A DNA stretch of 64,000 nucleotides from Aequorivita lipolytica (GCF_007997135.1 NZ_VORU01000006.1:99849-163848); one strand, 5' to 3'; shown: positions 17,755 through 26,984, numbered from the stretch's first letter. Translations and numbers: made by a program. Notes: a model not told the origin generated them from the letters alone.

Positions 17755-18477
17755 ATGGGAAGAGCTTTTGAATTTAGAAAAGCAAGAAAAATGAAGCGTT
17801 GGTCTGCCATGTCCAAGGCTTTTACACGTATTGGGAAAGATATAGTAATGGCCGTGAAAGAAGGCGGTCCAGATCCTGATGCTAACTCTAGACTACGCGC
17901 TGTCATTCAAAACGCGAAGGCGGTGAATATGCCCAAAGACAATGTGGAACGCGCCATAAAACGGGCCAGCGATAAAAGTTTGGGCGATTTTAAAGAAGTG
18001 CTTTTTGAAGGTTACGCACCACACGGAATTGCTATTTTAATAGAAACTGCAACAGATAATAATACCCGAACGGTTGCTAATATTCGCAGCTATTTCAATA
18101 AATGTGATGGTAGTTTGGGAACTTCCGGCTCTGTTTCATTTATGTTCGATCATACGTGCAACTTTCGCATAAATCCAGAAGGGATGGATATCGAAGAACT
18201 GGAACTTGAGCTAATTGACCACGGCGTTGATGAAATTTTTGAAGACGAAGACGGAATTATGATCTACGGTCCTTTTGAGAGTTTTGGCGCTATTCAGTCT
18301 TATCTTGAAGAAAATAATATTGAAATCCTTTCTTCCGGTTTTGAGCAAATTCCCCAGGTAACCAAAAAATTGACAGAGGAAGAAGTTGCAGATGTTGAAA
18401 AGCTTTTAGAAAAAATTGAGGAAGATGATGATGTTCAAAACGTATATCACACTATGGAAGAGTCTTCAGAGGAATAA
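17755..18477 (+). CDS. YebC/PmpR-family protein (TACO1-like)
   Basis: A 240-residue protein that starts MGRAFEFRKARKMKRWSAMSK and contains GPDPDANSRLR, NMPKDNVERAIKRA, EGYAPHGIAILIE and TDNNTRTVANIR, all canonical for this family. YebC-type proteins were first described as DNA-binding regulators; recent work on the family supports a role on the ribosome relieving stalling at proline-rich stretches. The last 20 residues are strongly acidic. Ends in a bidirectional terminator. Confidence 0.93.
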   Translation: MGRAFEFRKARKMKRWSAMSKAFTRIGKDIVMAVKEGGPDPDANSRLRAVIQNAKAVNMPKDNVERAIKRASDKSLGDFKEVLFEGYAPHGIAILIETATDNNTRTVANIRSYFNKCDGSLGTSGSVSFMFDHTCNFRINPEGMDIEELELELIDHGVDEIFEDEDGIMIYGPFESFGAIQSYLEENNIEILSSGFEQIPQVTKKLTEEEVADVEKLLEKIEEDDDVQNVYHTMEESSEE

Positions 18478-18499
18478 TTAAAATACTTCTTGAAAATTA

Positions 18500-18524
18500 A
18501 AAAGCCACCTAAACGGTGGCTTTT
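18500..18524. terminator. Bidirectional terminator
   Basis: AAAAGCCACC/GGTGGCTTTT perfect 10-bp stem with a TAAAC loop, between convergent yebC and the lipoprotein gene. Confidence 0.9.
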
Positions 18525-18542
18525 CCTAATTTTAATTAACTA

Positions 18543-19574
18543 TTATTTATCAATGTAAAACAATGATGAAGCTCCAGGGAACTCAGAGCTAAGATCTGGA
18601 ACCAAATTACCTCCTGCCTCTATATTGTAAAAGAATAGAATTTTACCTCCATCATTGGCTCGCTCAGCTATAAAAACAGTATTATCTGAATGTTCGTATT
18701 CAACAGCAACAGGGTTTCCAAGGCCGGTCAATGCCCCCGAAACTCTAATTTGGTTTCCTACAAAGCTAAGCGTTCCTCCATTGGGTATAGCATTAAATTT
18801 TGTGACAAAATCACCTATAAATTGAAAACCACCATCACTTTCGTTTGATGCATCACCAATGTCCGTAAGAATCACAGAACCTTCATCCTCTGTAATTCCG
18901 TGTGTACGTGTGATACCTTCAATTGAAATTTGCTTATCTGGAGTAGCAATAACATCTGTTGTATAGTTGGTTATGAAATTCTTTAAAACGGCAACATCAG
19001 AAGTTTTATCAACCACTGTGTATAAATCGTCTCCTATAAACTGAATACCCCAAACAGCGTAATTTACAGTAACAGTATTTCGAAGTGTGTATCCACTAGC
19101 ATCTCTTGTGAAAATAAAAAATCTGCCATCTTCAGTATTTAGATCGCCATCTACATCGGCATTGTCTGATACTACATAAATATCATCCTTAACTGCAATA
19201 TCCCTCGGACTTTCCAATACAGAGTTACTTGACAGAAAAGGGCTCAGCACAGTACCGCTCTCAGTATTTTCAATATTTGAATATGTGTTAATTACCGATT
19301 GCTCTCTTGAATTAACCACAAGTTCATCTGCAGCATCGTCATAATAAATACCTTCATTATCAGCAGAGCTTGTAGAGAAAGAACGTAGCACTACTCCATT
19401 TGAAGTAAAATCATACGAAAGTATAGAATTATTCAAATTACTGGTTGCGTAAAGATTGGCAAAAACAGGTATTGGTAGCGGCCCACCACCACCTCCTTGA
19501 GGATCATCATTACTGCAGGATGCAAACAACAGCCCGGACACTAAAACTGGAAATATTAATTTTATTCTTTTCAT
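18543..19574 (-). CDS. Lipoprotein with predicted beta-propeller fold
   Basis: A 343-residue lipoprotein: signal MKRIKLIFPVLVSGLLFASC with lipobox Cys20, then an Asn/Asp/Gly-rich linker with five consecutive Gly and a proline-rich stretch, as in Bacteroidota surface lipoproteins (S-x-D-D after Cys). The mature region alternates short strands and turns with motifs like ESPRDIAVKDDIYVVSD, AVWGIQFIGDDLYTVVD and GNPVAVEYEHSDNTVFIAE, which look like NHL/SMP-30-type blades. No known catalytic residues were recognised. Monocistronic. Confidence 0.65.
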   Translation of the reverse strand: MKRIKLIFPVLVSGLLFASCSNDDPQGGGGGPLPIPVFANLYATSNLNNSILSYDFTSNGVVLRSFSTSSADNEGIYYDDAADELVVNSREQSVINTYSNIENTESGTVLSPFLSSNSVLESPRDIAVKDDIYVVSDNADVDGDLNTEDGRFFIFTRDASGYTLRNTVTVNYAVWGIQFIGDDLYTVVDKTSDVAVLKNFITNYTTDVIATPDKQISIEGITRTHGITEDEGSVILTDIGDASNESDGGFQFIGDFVTKFNAIPNGGTLSFVGNQIRVSGALTGLGNPVAVEYEHSDNTVFIAERANDGGKILFFYNIEAGGNLVPDLSSEFPGASSLFYIDK

Positions 19575-19726
19575 AATTATTTTTAAATTTTGTACATAAA
19601 TAATATTTAGAATTTAAATAATTGAAATTTCTGAAGAGGTTAACTTGTTTTTAACAACACACCGCTGAATACTAAGTACTTATGATATGGCACTGAATGT
19701 TGGTTTTAACATTTTCAATTAGAAGT

Positions 19727-20254
19727 TCATCGATTTTTTCCTGTTACACCATCAAAATATGTTCTTAGCTTCACGCTATCCAATTCAATATTACCTGATG
19801 GATAAAAAGCAGGGTTTATAATGATGGATTTTTTTTTGTAGTCAAAACCCACACAGATTATTGGAACTTTTGCAGCTAACGCAATATAATAGAAACCCGT
19901 TTTCCAAGTTAAAACTTTTTTTCGAGTACCTTCAGGTGACAGAGCTAAACGAAATTCATCTTTTTTCTTAAAAATTTCAGCAATTGCCTCAACCTTATTT
20001 TGCCCAGGGGTTCGGTCTAATTTTACGCCACCCGTCCAACGGAAATACCATCCAAATGGCCAGCTAAAGAGTTCTTTTTTTGCGATATAGTTTATCTGGG
20101 TCTTTGTTAATCTTCGTGTGAATAACCCGAGATAAAAATCATGCCAGCTTGTATGCGGAACGACTATTATAACTGCTTTTTTAACCGCTGGAGCAAAGGT
20201 ACCTTCAATGCGCCAGCCCATTAATTTTTCAAAAATAAATTTTGTAATTCCCAT
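19727..20254 (-). CDS. Lysophospholipid/1-acylglycerol-3-phosphate acyltransferase family protein
   Basis: A 175-residue protein with the acyltransferase motif H-T-S-W-H-D (H-x4-D, about 34-39), the FSWPFGWYFRWTGGVKLDR segment and S-P-E-G-T-R-K (third motif). Shorter than PlsC (about 240), lacking N-terminal membrane helices, as in compact cytosolic-face acyltransferases common in Bacteroidota. It lies 16 bases downstream of the kdsB-kdnB fusion and is probably in its transcript, which would fit a role in envelope lipid synthesis; this is inference. Confidence 0.8.
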   Translation of the reverse strand: MGITKFIFEKLMGWRIEGTFAPAVKKAVIIVVPHTSWHDFYLGLFTRRLTKTQINYIAKKELFSWPFGWYFRWTGGVKLDRTPGQNKVEAIAEIFKKKDEFRLALSPEGTRKKVLTWKTGFYYIALAAKVPIICVGFDYKKKSIIINPAFYPSGNIELDSVKLRTYFDGVTGKNR

Positions 20255-20270
20255 AGAGAGCTGATGTGTT

Positions 20271-22100
20271 TTACATCTTTAAATATAATTCTCTTAATTT
20301 TTCATAGGTAATTACTTCCTCCCAATTGCTTCCCAATGCATTTTCCCAAAGAGGCACCATTCCCAAAGCTACGGTTATCATTGAGTTCAATTGTTCTTCG
20401 GTAAGATTTTTGCAGATTTCTTGGGGAATTTCAACTCCGTGTTTCTTTACCATTTTTTTGAATAGCGCAACATCTTTAGAATAAAATTCTTCTAAATACT
20501 GAAAAACGATACAATTGCCAACCCCGTGCTTTGTTCCCAAAACGTAACCCAGCCCATAACTCATTGCATGCGCCACGCCTACTTGCGAATAAGCGATGCT
20601 CATTCCACCATGCCAGGAGGCCATCATCAATTTTGCCCGTGATTCTTCTTCGGAGAGGGAATCGTCCAAGAATATTTCCTTACATAAATCGTATGCTTTT
20701 TCGCCATAGCTTTGGCTAAAAGCGTTTAGAAATGTACCGTTCAAAGATTCCACACAGTGAATAAAACAATCCATTCCTGTGTAAAACCATTGATTTTTTG
20801 GAACCCCTTTTGTAAGTTCTGGGTCTAGAATTACTTGATCAAAAGGTGTAAAGTCACTATTGATTCCTAATTTGCGCACGGGTCCGGTTAAAACTGTAGT
20901 TCGAGAAACTTCAGCTCCCGTTCCCGAAATGGTTGGAATACCAACGTGGTAAACGGCTTTCTGTTTTACCAAATCCCATCCTTGATAATCGGCAGCACTT
21001 CCTTTATTTATAAGCATAATGGAAACGGCTTTTGCAAGATCCATCACTGTTCCCCCACCAATACCAATTATTCCCGAAGGTGTATTGGTGAATTCGGCTT
21101 TAATTTTTTTTACCAAATCATCAACTTGAGATGTTTTCGGTTCTTCTTCAGTAGAAACAAAGATTAATTTGTCATTGAAACGAAGGTTAATTCGATCCAA
21201 AAATTCCTTATTTCGCTCAAAAACATCATCTACTAAAAATATAAACGGAGCCTTTTCCTGCTTCTGTGCTGAAAGGATTGAGGTAAGCTGGTCAAAACAA
21301 CCTTCTCCAAAAACCACCTTGGGCACCATCGGGAAATTTCTAAATTTGTTATTTACGGCGTTCGGTTTCTTTTCTTTCAGAAGTTTATTCGCCCTTATAA
21401 GATCTTCAGGAGTATCTATTTCAACTCCAGTTGTATTTGAAACTGCCATTTTTATATTTTTCCCGTATTCTAAGTAACGAATACATTCTATTTTTTCTAC
21501 TGCTTCCAAAGAGCGCATAGGCAGTCGGTAAAAATCCATTATTGCCTGCTTCCTGAAAGCGTAAATACCTTTGTGCTTGTAGTATTGCATTTCCACATTC
21601 TTATCGCGTGGATATGGAATTGGTGAGCGAGAAAAATAAAGTGCGAAATTATCTTTATCAACAATTACCTTCACACAGTTTGGGTCGCTAATTTCTTTCC
21701 AATCGTGTATTTCGGTCATTAGCGAAGCTAAATCTATTTTATCTGCATCTGGCTCATTAAAAACCGCCAAAACTTTTTCCAGTCCTTCTCTGCTCGTAAA
21801 CGGTTCATCGCCTTGAACATTTACAACAATATCTACGTCCATGTTTTCTACAGCTTCGGCAATGCGATCGCTGCCGCAGTCGTGTTCTTTTTGGCTCATA
21901 ATAGCTTTTCCGCCATTTGCTTCAATCTCTTGAAAAATAATCTCGCTATCTGTTACTACATAAACTTCATCAAAAAGATTGGTGGCCTTTGCAGCTTCAT
22001 AAGTTCTAACAATTACGGGCTTTCCAGCCAAATCCTGCATTAATTTTCCGGGAAAACGAGACGCACCATAGCGCGCGGGAATCATTGCGATTATTTTCAA
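20271..22100 (-). CDS. KdsB-KdnB fusion: Kdo-type cytidylyltransferase plus iron-dependent Kdo 8-oxidase-like dehydrogenase
   Basis: A 609-residue two-domain protein. Residues 1-245 are a CMP-Kdo synthetase ([12 protein letters not shown] 8-19; NVQGDEP 94-100; KHKGIYAF 176-183; [14 protein letters not shown] about 198-211). Residues 253-609 are a group III iron-containing alcohol dehydrogenase with [13 protein letters not shown] (346-358), [11 protein letters not shown], and the four metal ligands D444, H448, H511 and H525 in place. In Shewanella the separate genes kdnB (Kdo 8-oxidase), kdnA (aminotransferase) and kdsB make and activate 8-amino-3,8-dideoxy-Kdo for lipopolysaccharide. The fusion suggests the same pathway with first and last enzymes on one chain. 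No kdnA-like aminotransferase is in the window. The C-terminal half could act on another substrate; the KdsB call is firm. Confidence 0.85.
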   Translation of the reverse strand: MKIIAMIPARYGASRFPGKLMQDLAGKPVIVRTYEAAKATNLFDEVYVVTDSEIIFQEIEANGGKAIMSQKEHDCGSDRIAEAVENMDVDIVVNVQGDEPFTSREGLEKVLAVFNEPDADKIDLASLMTEIHDWKEISDPNCVKVIVDKDNFALYFSRSPIPYPRDKNVEMQYYKHKGIYAFRKQAIMDFYRLPMRSLEAVEKIECIRYLEYGKNIKMAVSNTTGVEIDTPEDLIRANKLLKEKKPNAVNNKFRNFPMVPKVVFGEGCFDQLTSILSAQKQEKAPFIFLVDDVFERNKEFLDRINLRFNDKLIFVSTEEEPKTSQVDDLVKKIKAEFTNTPSGIIGIGGGTVMDLAKAVSIMLINKGSAADYQGWDLVKQKAVYHVGIPTISGTGAEVSRTTVLTGPVRKLGINSDFTPFDQVILDPELTKGVPKNQWFYTGMDCFIHCVESLNGTFLNAFSQSYGEKAYDLCKEIFLDDSLSEEESRAKLMMASWHGGMSIAYSQVGVAHAMSYGLGYVLGTKHGVGNCIVFQYLEEFYSKDVALFKKMVKKHGVEIPQEICKNLTEEQLNSMITVALGMVPLWENALGSNWEEVITYEKLRELYLKM

Positions 22101-22122
22101 GTTGAAGTTTTTAAAATGATTT

Positions 22123-22151
22123 CAAAAATAAGAAGTTTAAGTTTGTGGCAA
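22123..22151 (-). promoter_or_regulatory. Promoter of the kdsB-kdnB fusion gene
   Basis: On the minus strand TTG (22151-22149), an 18-base spacer and TATTTTTG (22130-22123) form a good Bacteroidota promoter. The -33 part lies in the 3' end of the DUF4126 gene, so the fusion gene can be transcribed independently of it. Predicted leader about 17 bases. Confidence 0.55.
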
Positions 22152-22715
22152 TCTCTTTTTGCGAAGCTTTTTATAAAACTTAAAAAGTATATAAAGCAAA
22201 ATTAATACAAATATGAATGCCAAAACTGGAATAAATATGGAAGCGAAGGCCATTAATACAGCAAGAGCCGTTTCTACTGTTGCAATTATTGGATTTGCAA
22301 CCCCTGCTGTAGTTGTAGTTGATGTTAGCCTGGCCGCTGAAGCATTTCCCTTTATTACAGCAGCCGTACCACCTCCTGCAATAATAGCCAAGGTCCAAGT
22401 TACAACCGGATTCAAATCTATGACCGTTGCAACCATAACAGCTGTTCCAGCAACTGTTGCCAAAGGCAATGCAATTGTGTCTAGCAAATTATCCAACCAT
22501 GGAATATAATAGCCTACAATCTCAACAAAAGTGGCGACCGCCATTGTTATTACAGCTGTTGTACTCCCTATCCATTGCCAGTTTTCATTTATGGGAATAA
22601 CTTCGCAAAAGCTTGCAAGGCTTAAAATTAATAAGGGTAAAAAAATTCGGAAACCAACAGCAGCAGCAAGCCCAATGCCCAGAAAAATGCTGATTATGAT
22701 TTCGATGTTTTCCAT
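22137..22715 (-). CDS. DUF4126 membrane protein
   Basis: A 192-residue inner-membrane protein with about five hydrophobic helices. The beginning (GIGLAAAVGFRIFLPLLILSLA) and the middle (EIVGYYIPWLDNLLDTIALPLAT, AGGGTAAVIKGNASAAR) are characteristic of DUF4126, a family of unknown function with glycine-rich membrane motifs. Six bases separate its start from the stop of the helicase gene, so it is probably cotranscribed with it. Confidence 0.82.
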   Translation of the reverse strand: MENIEIIISIFLGIGLAAAVGFRIFLPLLILSLASFCEVIPINENWQWIGSTTAVITMAVATFVEIVGYYIPWLDNLLDTIALPLATVAGTAVMVATVIDLNPVVTWTLAIIAGGGTAAVIKGNASAARLTSTTTTAGVANPIIATVETALAVLMAFASIFIPVLAFIFVLILLYILFKFYKKLRKKRLPQT

Positions 22716-22721
22716 TAAGTA

Positions 22722-24146
22722 CTAATCTACAAAAAATTCGTCCTTAAAACCTATTAAATACAATTTTTCACGGGCTCGGGTTACAGCGGTATAAAGCCAG
22801 CGAAGATACTCTTTATCAATTCCGTTGGGAAGATATGGCTGCTCAACAAAAACAGTATTCCACTGTCCTCCTTGCGATTTATGACAGGTAATAGCGTAAC
22901 TGAATTTTACTTGAAGCGCATTAAAATATTTATTATTCTTAACGGCCAGAAATTTTTTGTATTTGGATTTCTCGGTTGCATAATCTTTCATCACTTCTTG
23001 ATAAAGCTTGTTTGATTCATCATAAGTAAGAGAAGGGCTTTCAGAAGTAAGTGTATCTAAAAGCAGCACTGTTTCCAAAGGTTTCATATTTGGGTAATCT
23101 ACCATTCTTATTTTCACTTCAGCAAAACGAAAACCATATAGCTCCTTAAAGGCGAATATTTCCAATACCTCTACAATATCGCCATTGGCAACAAATCCAG
23201 CTTCGCTTGTATTGTCTACCCAAAAATAATTGTTCTTCACCACCATCAAATAATCGCCCGCCGATAGCTCCGATTCCTGAAAAAGTATGCGTTCGCGAAT
23301 GCTTTGATTGTATAGGTTCGCTCTTTTATTGGAACGCACTATTATTACTGTGTCTTCATTGCCCAAAGCTGAATAACTGTCATTTATGGCGTCCATTATT
23401 TCCTGACCATCAACAGGGCGAATAACATCCGGAAAATTTGCTCCAGAAAATTTAAAGGCTTCGTATAATTCGTCGTCCAGCCGTTCCCGAATCCGCGTTG
23501 CGTTCAACAAAATACCACTGTCCTTTTGCTGACGTACTACTTCATCCAACTCAAGAAATATCACTTCTCGATTATACTGGTTTTCTAGTAATGTTGCATC
23601 CAGCGCGGGACTAATGTCTAAATGAACAGGCGGCAACTGAGCTGAATCTCCAATTAAAAGTAATCTGCAATTATTGCCACTGTACACGTACTGCATTAAA
23701 TCATCGAGTAGCGAACCGTTTTCAAATAGTTTTGAGTCTTGGTTTATATCGGGAATCATCGATGCCTCATCTACTATAAATATAGTATCCCTGTGTTTGT
23801 TTTGTTGAAGCGTGAAGGAAACAGAACCTTTATCACTCTTTGGAAAATATATTTTCTTATGAATGGTAAAAGCCTGCTGGCTTGAATAGTTACTGATGAC
23901 CTTCGCCGCCCTACCCGTTGGCGCCAAAAGCACAGAGCGTTTTTTAACTTTGGATAGATTTTTTACCAAAGAGCCTACAATTGTTGTTTTTCCGGTTCCG
24001 GCGTAACCCTTGAGCAAGAAGGTTTCATTTTTGTTTGGGCTCAGCACAAATTTTGCTAATAATTGAAGTGCAATATCCTGTTTTAAGGTTGTGTTATGTG
24101 GAAAATCATTTTTTAAAAAACTGTAAAATTCTGATACATTCATCAT
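22722..24146 (-). CDS. RecD-like superfamily 1 DNA helicase (AAA_30/UvrD C-terminal)
   Basis: A 474-residue ATP-dependent helicase. Walker A GYAGTGKTT (about 47-55), LLAPTGRAAKV (motif Ia), IFIVDEASM (Walker B), LLIGDSAQLPPV (motif III), and at the C-terminus ITCHKSQGGQW and YTAVTRAREKLYL (motifs V/VI). It matches the single-chain RecD-like helicases common in Bacteroidota that are not part of a RecBCD complex; recB/recC are absent here. Likely 5'-3' unwinding in repair. Two consecutive ATG codons at the start leave a one-residue uncertainty. TATCTTTA at 24168-24175 (minus) is a near-consensus -7 element. Confidence 0.87.
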   Translation of the reverse strand: MMNVSEFYSFLKNDFPHNTTLKQDIALQLLAKFVLSPNKNETFLLKGYAGTGKTTIVGSLVKNLSKVKKRSVLLAPTGRAAKVISNYSSQQAFTIHKKIYFPKSDKGSVSFTLQQNKHRDTIFIVDEASMIPDINQDSKLFENGSLLDDLMQYVYSGNNCRLLLIGDSAQLPPVHLDISPALDATLLENQYNREVIFLELDEVVRQQKDSGILLNATRIRERLDDELYEAFKFSGANFPDVIRPVDGQEIMDAINDSYSALGNEDTVIIVRSNKRANLYNQSIRERILFQESELSAGDYLMVVKNNYFWVDNTSEAGFVANGDIVEVLEIFAFKELYGFRFAEVKIRMVDYPNMKPLETVLLLDTLTSESPSLTYDESNKLYQEVMKDYATEKSKYKKFLAVKNNKYFNALQVKFSYAITCHKSQGGQWNTVFVEQPYLPNGIDKEYLRWLYTAVTRAREKLYLIGFKDEFFVD

Positions 24147-24200
24147 TCGCTGCTATCAATGAGGGTTTAAAGATAGGTATGATTTTTTCAGAATATACTT

Positions 24201-24228
24201 TTGCGAACAAAAAAAAATTGTAGATTTG
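24201..24228 (+). promoter_or_regulatory. Promoter of the rsmD cluster
   Basis: TTG (24201-24203), 17-base spacer and TAGATTTG (24221-24228). A second consensus octamer, TACTTTTG (24196-24203), overlaps the -33 part and could be an alternative start site. Leader to the ATG at 24272 is about 40 bases. Confidence 0.55.
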
Positions 24229-24271
24229 CGATAGACCTTTTAGTAAAATCAACACTTAAATAATATCAATA

Positions 24272-24931
24272 ATGAAATTAGTAATTCAGATTGTTCTTTG
24301 GATTGTCATCATTTTTTTGGGCTGGAAGCTATATACCTCGGTTATGGGCCCGGTTGAATTCAATAAAGTTAAGGAGGCACGTTATGCCAAAGTAATTAAG
24401 AATTTAAAGGACGTACAAGCTGCAGAGCTTGCACATAAAGAAATCACAGGTAAATTTACTGGTGACTGGGACAGTTTGGTTCGTTTTATTGACACCGCCC
24501 AATTTGCCAGAACGCAGAGACGTGACACAAGTTACGCCGACGTTGCCAAGAACAAAGCTTTCGGAATTGATGAAGGTTACTTTATAGAAGAATCATTAAT
24601 TGATACGCTAGGCTTTACTCCCGTTAAGGATTCGTTATTCGGAGCAACTGACAGGTATAAAACTATGATGAACGTTCCTATAGAAGGAGTTGATGCTAAG
24701 TTTGAATTAAAAGCTGGAAAAATCGAGAAAAACGATGCTACATATTCCGTATTTGAAGCAAAAATTGCAAAGAAGATTATATTGGCAGATCTTAATAAAG
24801 ATCTTTTGGCTCAAGAAATTCAAGTACAATCTGTAGACGGCGTTAACGGTCCTGATATTAAGGTAGGTTCCTTAGAAGAGGTAAATACAACCGGAAACTG
24901 GCCAAAAATTTATGATTCTGCAAAAGACTGA
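24272..24931 (+). CDS. Conserved membrane-anchored protein of unknown function
   Basis: A 219-residue protein with one N-terminal membrane helix (MKLVIQIVLWIVIIFLGWKLY) and a soluble, probably periplasmic, remainder rich in Lys, Asp and Glu. The region after the helix (KEARYAKVIKNLKDVQAAELAHKEITGKFTGDWDSLVRFID) looks like a helical stalk, reminiscent of the pilin-like layout of a hydrophobic helix continuing into a charged helix, but no prepilin cleavage site is visible. The gene overlaps DUF3822 by 20 bases and leads the four-gene rsmD cluster. I recognise it only as a Flavobacteriia conserved hypothetical. Confidence 0.6.
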   Translation: MKLVIQIVLWIVIIFLGWKLYTSVMGPVEFNKVKEARYAKVIKNLKDVQAAELAHKEITGKFTGDWDSLVRFIDTAQFARTQRRDTSYADVAKNKAFGIDEGYFIEESLIDTLGFTPVKDSLFGATDRYKTMMNVPIEGVDAKFELKAGKIEKNDATYSVFEAKIAKKIILADLNKDLLAQEIQVQSVDGVNGPDIKVGSLEEVNTTGNWPKIYDSAKD

Positions 24932-25733
24932 TAACATAATTGATAAATTAAAAAACAGACTGTCCGTTCAAGTTTCTTTGAACGGGCTTTCTTTTTTGGT
25001 GACAAATCCTGAAAGTGAAGGAGTTCTATTCTTTGCTGAAAAAAAGCTGGACCACAGCACTACACCAGAGGAACTATTGATGGACATAGAATCAATAATG
25101 TTCAAAAATGATATTCTTAATTCAACCTTCGCTGAAGTATCAGTTGTTTATGCAACACCTGTTTACAGTTTGGTGCCCCATTCACTTTTTGATGAAACAA
25201 AGGCTAGCGAATATTTAAAGTTCAATTCAAAAATATTGGCCAATGATTATATGGCGCACGATGTTTTGGAGAATCAGGAAATTGTGGTGGTGTACGTTCC
25301 TTTTATGAACATCAACAATTTTTTCTTTGAGAAATATGGTTCCTTTAGCTATTATCATTCTGTTACCGTTATACTGAAAACAATTCTGGAAAAAGAAAAA
25401 TATACACTTCCAAAAATGTATTTGCACTTTCAGAAAAACAATTTTGATTGTATTGTTCTTAAAAATGGGGAACTGCAACTCTGCAATAGCTACACCTATA
25501 AAACTCCCGAAGACTTTATCTATTACACCCTTTTCTGTATGGAACAGTTAAACCTGAACCCTGAAAACCTACCAGTTGTACTTTGTGGCGAAATTGAAAA
25601 AGATGATGAAAATTTCAAAATTGCGTATACCTATATCAGAAACTTAGAATTTTTTGATTCAAATGCTTCCAATATAAAGACTTTGGAAGAAGATATGCCC
25701 CACAATCATTTCATCTTAAAAAACGTGCTTTAA
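24912..25733 (+). CDS. DUF3822 family protein
   Basis: A 273-residue soluble protein of the Bacteroidota-specific DUF3822 family: early LSVQVSLNGLSFLVTN, middle VVYATPVYSLVPHSLFDE, and the C-terminal LPVVLCGEI. The order of short strands followed by ATPxYSLVP is reminiscent of the duplicated actin-like fold of PilM-type proteins, but nucleotide-binding residues are not evident to me. It overlaps the preceding gene by 20 bases and its stop abuts the rsmD start, so the three are tightly coupled. Confidence 0.75.
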   Translation: MILQKTDNIIDKLKNRLSVQVSLNGLSFLVTNPESEGVLFFAEKKLDHSTTPEELLMDIESIMFKNDILNSTFAEVSVVYATPVYSLVPHSLFDETKASEYLKFNSKILANDYMAHDVLENQEIVVVYVPFMNINNFFFEKYGSFSYYHSVTVILKTILEKEKYTLPKMYLHFQKNNFDCIVLKNGELQLCNSYTYKTPEDFIYYTLFCMEQLNLNPENLPVVLCGEIEKDDENFKIAYTYIRNLEFFDSNASNIKTLEEDMPHNHFILKNVL

Positions 25734-26285
25734 ATGCGAATTATTTCTGGAACATATAAAGGAAGAAGACTAACGGCACCAAAAAATCTGCCCGTGCGTC
25801 CAACTACCGATTTTGCGAAGGAAGCTCTTTTCAACATTCTTAGGGTTCGGTATTATTTTGACGAACTTACTGTTCTGGATCTTTTTAGCGGTACTGGAAA
25901 CATCAGTTTTGAATTTGCTTCGCGTGGCGTTCCTAATATTACTTCAGTTGACGCACATCAAGGCTGTATTCAATACATAAATAAAATTTCGGAAGAGTTT
26001 TCGTTTCCTATTACCACTGTAAAATCTGAAGTATCCAAATATTTGGATACCTCCTCTGGGAAATACGATGTAATTTTTGCAGATCCGCCCTATGACTTTG
26101 ACGTGTCTCAATTAGATACCATAGTTAATACAGTTTTTGATAAAAGTTTTTTAGCTGAAGAAGGGTTGCTTATTATTGAGCATTCTAAAATGAATAGTCT
26201 TTCAGACAATAAATATTTCGTAGAGGCCCGAAAATATGGTGGCAATGTTTTTAGTTTTTTTAGCAATATAAAAAATGGAACCTAA
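25734..26285 (+). CDS. rsmD: 16S rRNA (guanine966-N2)-methyltransferase RsmD
   Basis: A 183-residue SAM-dependent methyltransferase. MRIISGTYKGRRL at the start, RPTTDFAKEALFNIL, the SAM-binding LDLFSGTGNISFE and the catalytic D-P-P-Y motif (FADPPYDF) identify the family. It methylates G966 of 16S rRNA (E. coli numbering) during 30S assembly. ATG lies directly after the DUF3822 stop. The 3' end overlaps the next gene by 11 bases. Confidence 0.92.
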   Translation: MRIISGTYKGRRLTAPKNLPVRPTTDFAKEALFNILRVRYYFDELTVLDLFSGTGNISFEFASRGVPNITSVDAHQGCIQYINKISEEFSFPITTVKSEVSKYLDTSSGKYDVIFADPPYDFDVSQLDTIVNTVFDKSFLAEEGLLIIEHSKMNSLSDNKYFVEARKYGGNVFSFFSNIKNGT

Positions 26286-26643
26286 CAATATAAAATTAAG
26301 TTTTGGAACTGCTAGAATTTACGGAAATATCGTGGAGATAATTATAGATGAAGGTACTGTATTTCATCAGGGAAGCTTAAAGGAGCTATTTAATCTTTTT
26401 GACACCCACTTTCCAGATGAAAACTTTGGATATATCTCAAATCGCTTAAACGATTACTCGATTGATTTAAGCCCTGCACTTTATCAATCCTTTCATAAAA
26501 ACCTGACAGCAGTTGCAGCTCTTTGCTATTCAGAAATCTCTTATAAAAATGCTATGTTTGAAAAGGCATTCTACAAACACAAACCGTTTGATGCATTCAA
26601 GGATTATGATCAAGCCATAAAGTGGATTAAAACTTATTTGTAA
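26275..26643 (+). CDS. Small protein with STAS/SpoIIAA-like fold, function unknown
   Basis: A 122-residue soluble protein with alternating strands and helices (LSFGTARIYGNIVEIIIDEG; GYISNRLNDYSIDLSP; AVAALCYSEISYKNAMFEKAFY; FKDYDQAIKWIKTYL). This layout resembles the SpoIIAA-like proteins found in marine Bacteroidota, but no phospho-acceptor Ser is obvious. Last gene of the cluster, overlapping rsmD by 11 bases. Its stop codon touches the terminator of the convergent RNase P RNA. Confidence 0.55.
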   Translation: MEPNNIKLSFGTARIYGNIVEIIIDEGTVFHQGSLKELFNLFDTHFPDENFGYISNRLNDYSIDLSPALYQSFHKNLTAVAALCYSEISYKNAMFEKAFYKHKPFDAFKDYDQAIKWIKTYL

Positions 26644-26647
26644 AAAA

Positions 26648-26982
26648 AGCAGGCCTATAAGCCGGGTTCTGTATTCATCAAAAAGACGAATCCTTATCAT
26701 TTATCTAGGCGTTCCGTTACCGAAACGCTCAATCTGCCTACCCTCCTGCATCGGGCGGGAACCCTCTCCCGATAGCTATCGGGGCACAGGTTTACGTGGC
26801 ATTTCACCGCATAGAGTTTACCTGGTTTCACTACAGCATTACCTGTACATACTTTCTGCTGCACTTGTCCTTTCCTCCTTCGCTAGAGCTATGGAGGACG
26901 ACGGCCGTTAGCCGCTATGCTTCCCTATGGTGTCCGGACTTTCCTCCCCGAAGCTAGTTCGGGGCGATAAGGTGGCCTGCTG
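26648..26982 (-). ncRNA. rnpB: RNase P RNA (class A)
   Basis: Read on the minus strand, the molecule begins AGCAGGCC and ends with the complement GGCCTGCT (helix P1), contains the universally conserved GAGGAAAGTCCGGACACC just after the P3 hairpin (CCCCGAA...TTCGGGG), the later AGGGTAGGCAGATTGAGC region, and the ACAGAACCCGGCTTATAG 3' segment. About 335 nt. A T7 run follows directly, on top of the convergent gene's stop codon. The RNA is the catalytic subunit that matures the 5' ends of tRNAs. A CCCGATAGCTATCGGG perfect hairpin forms one of its arms. Confidence 0.95.
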
Positions 26983-26984
26983 CG

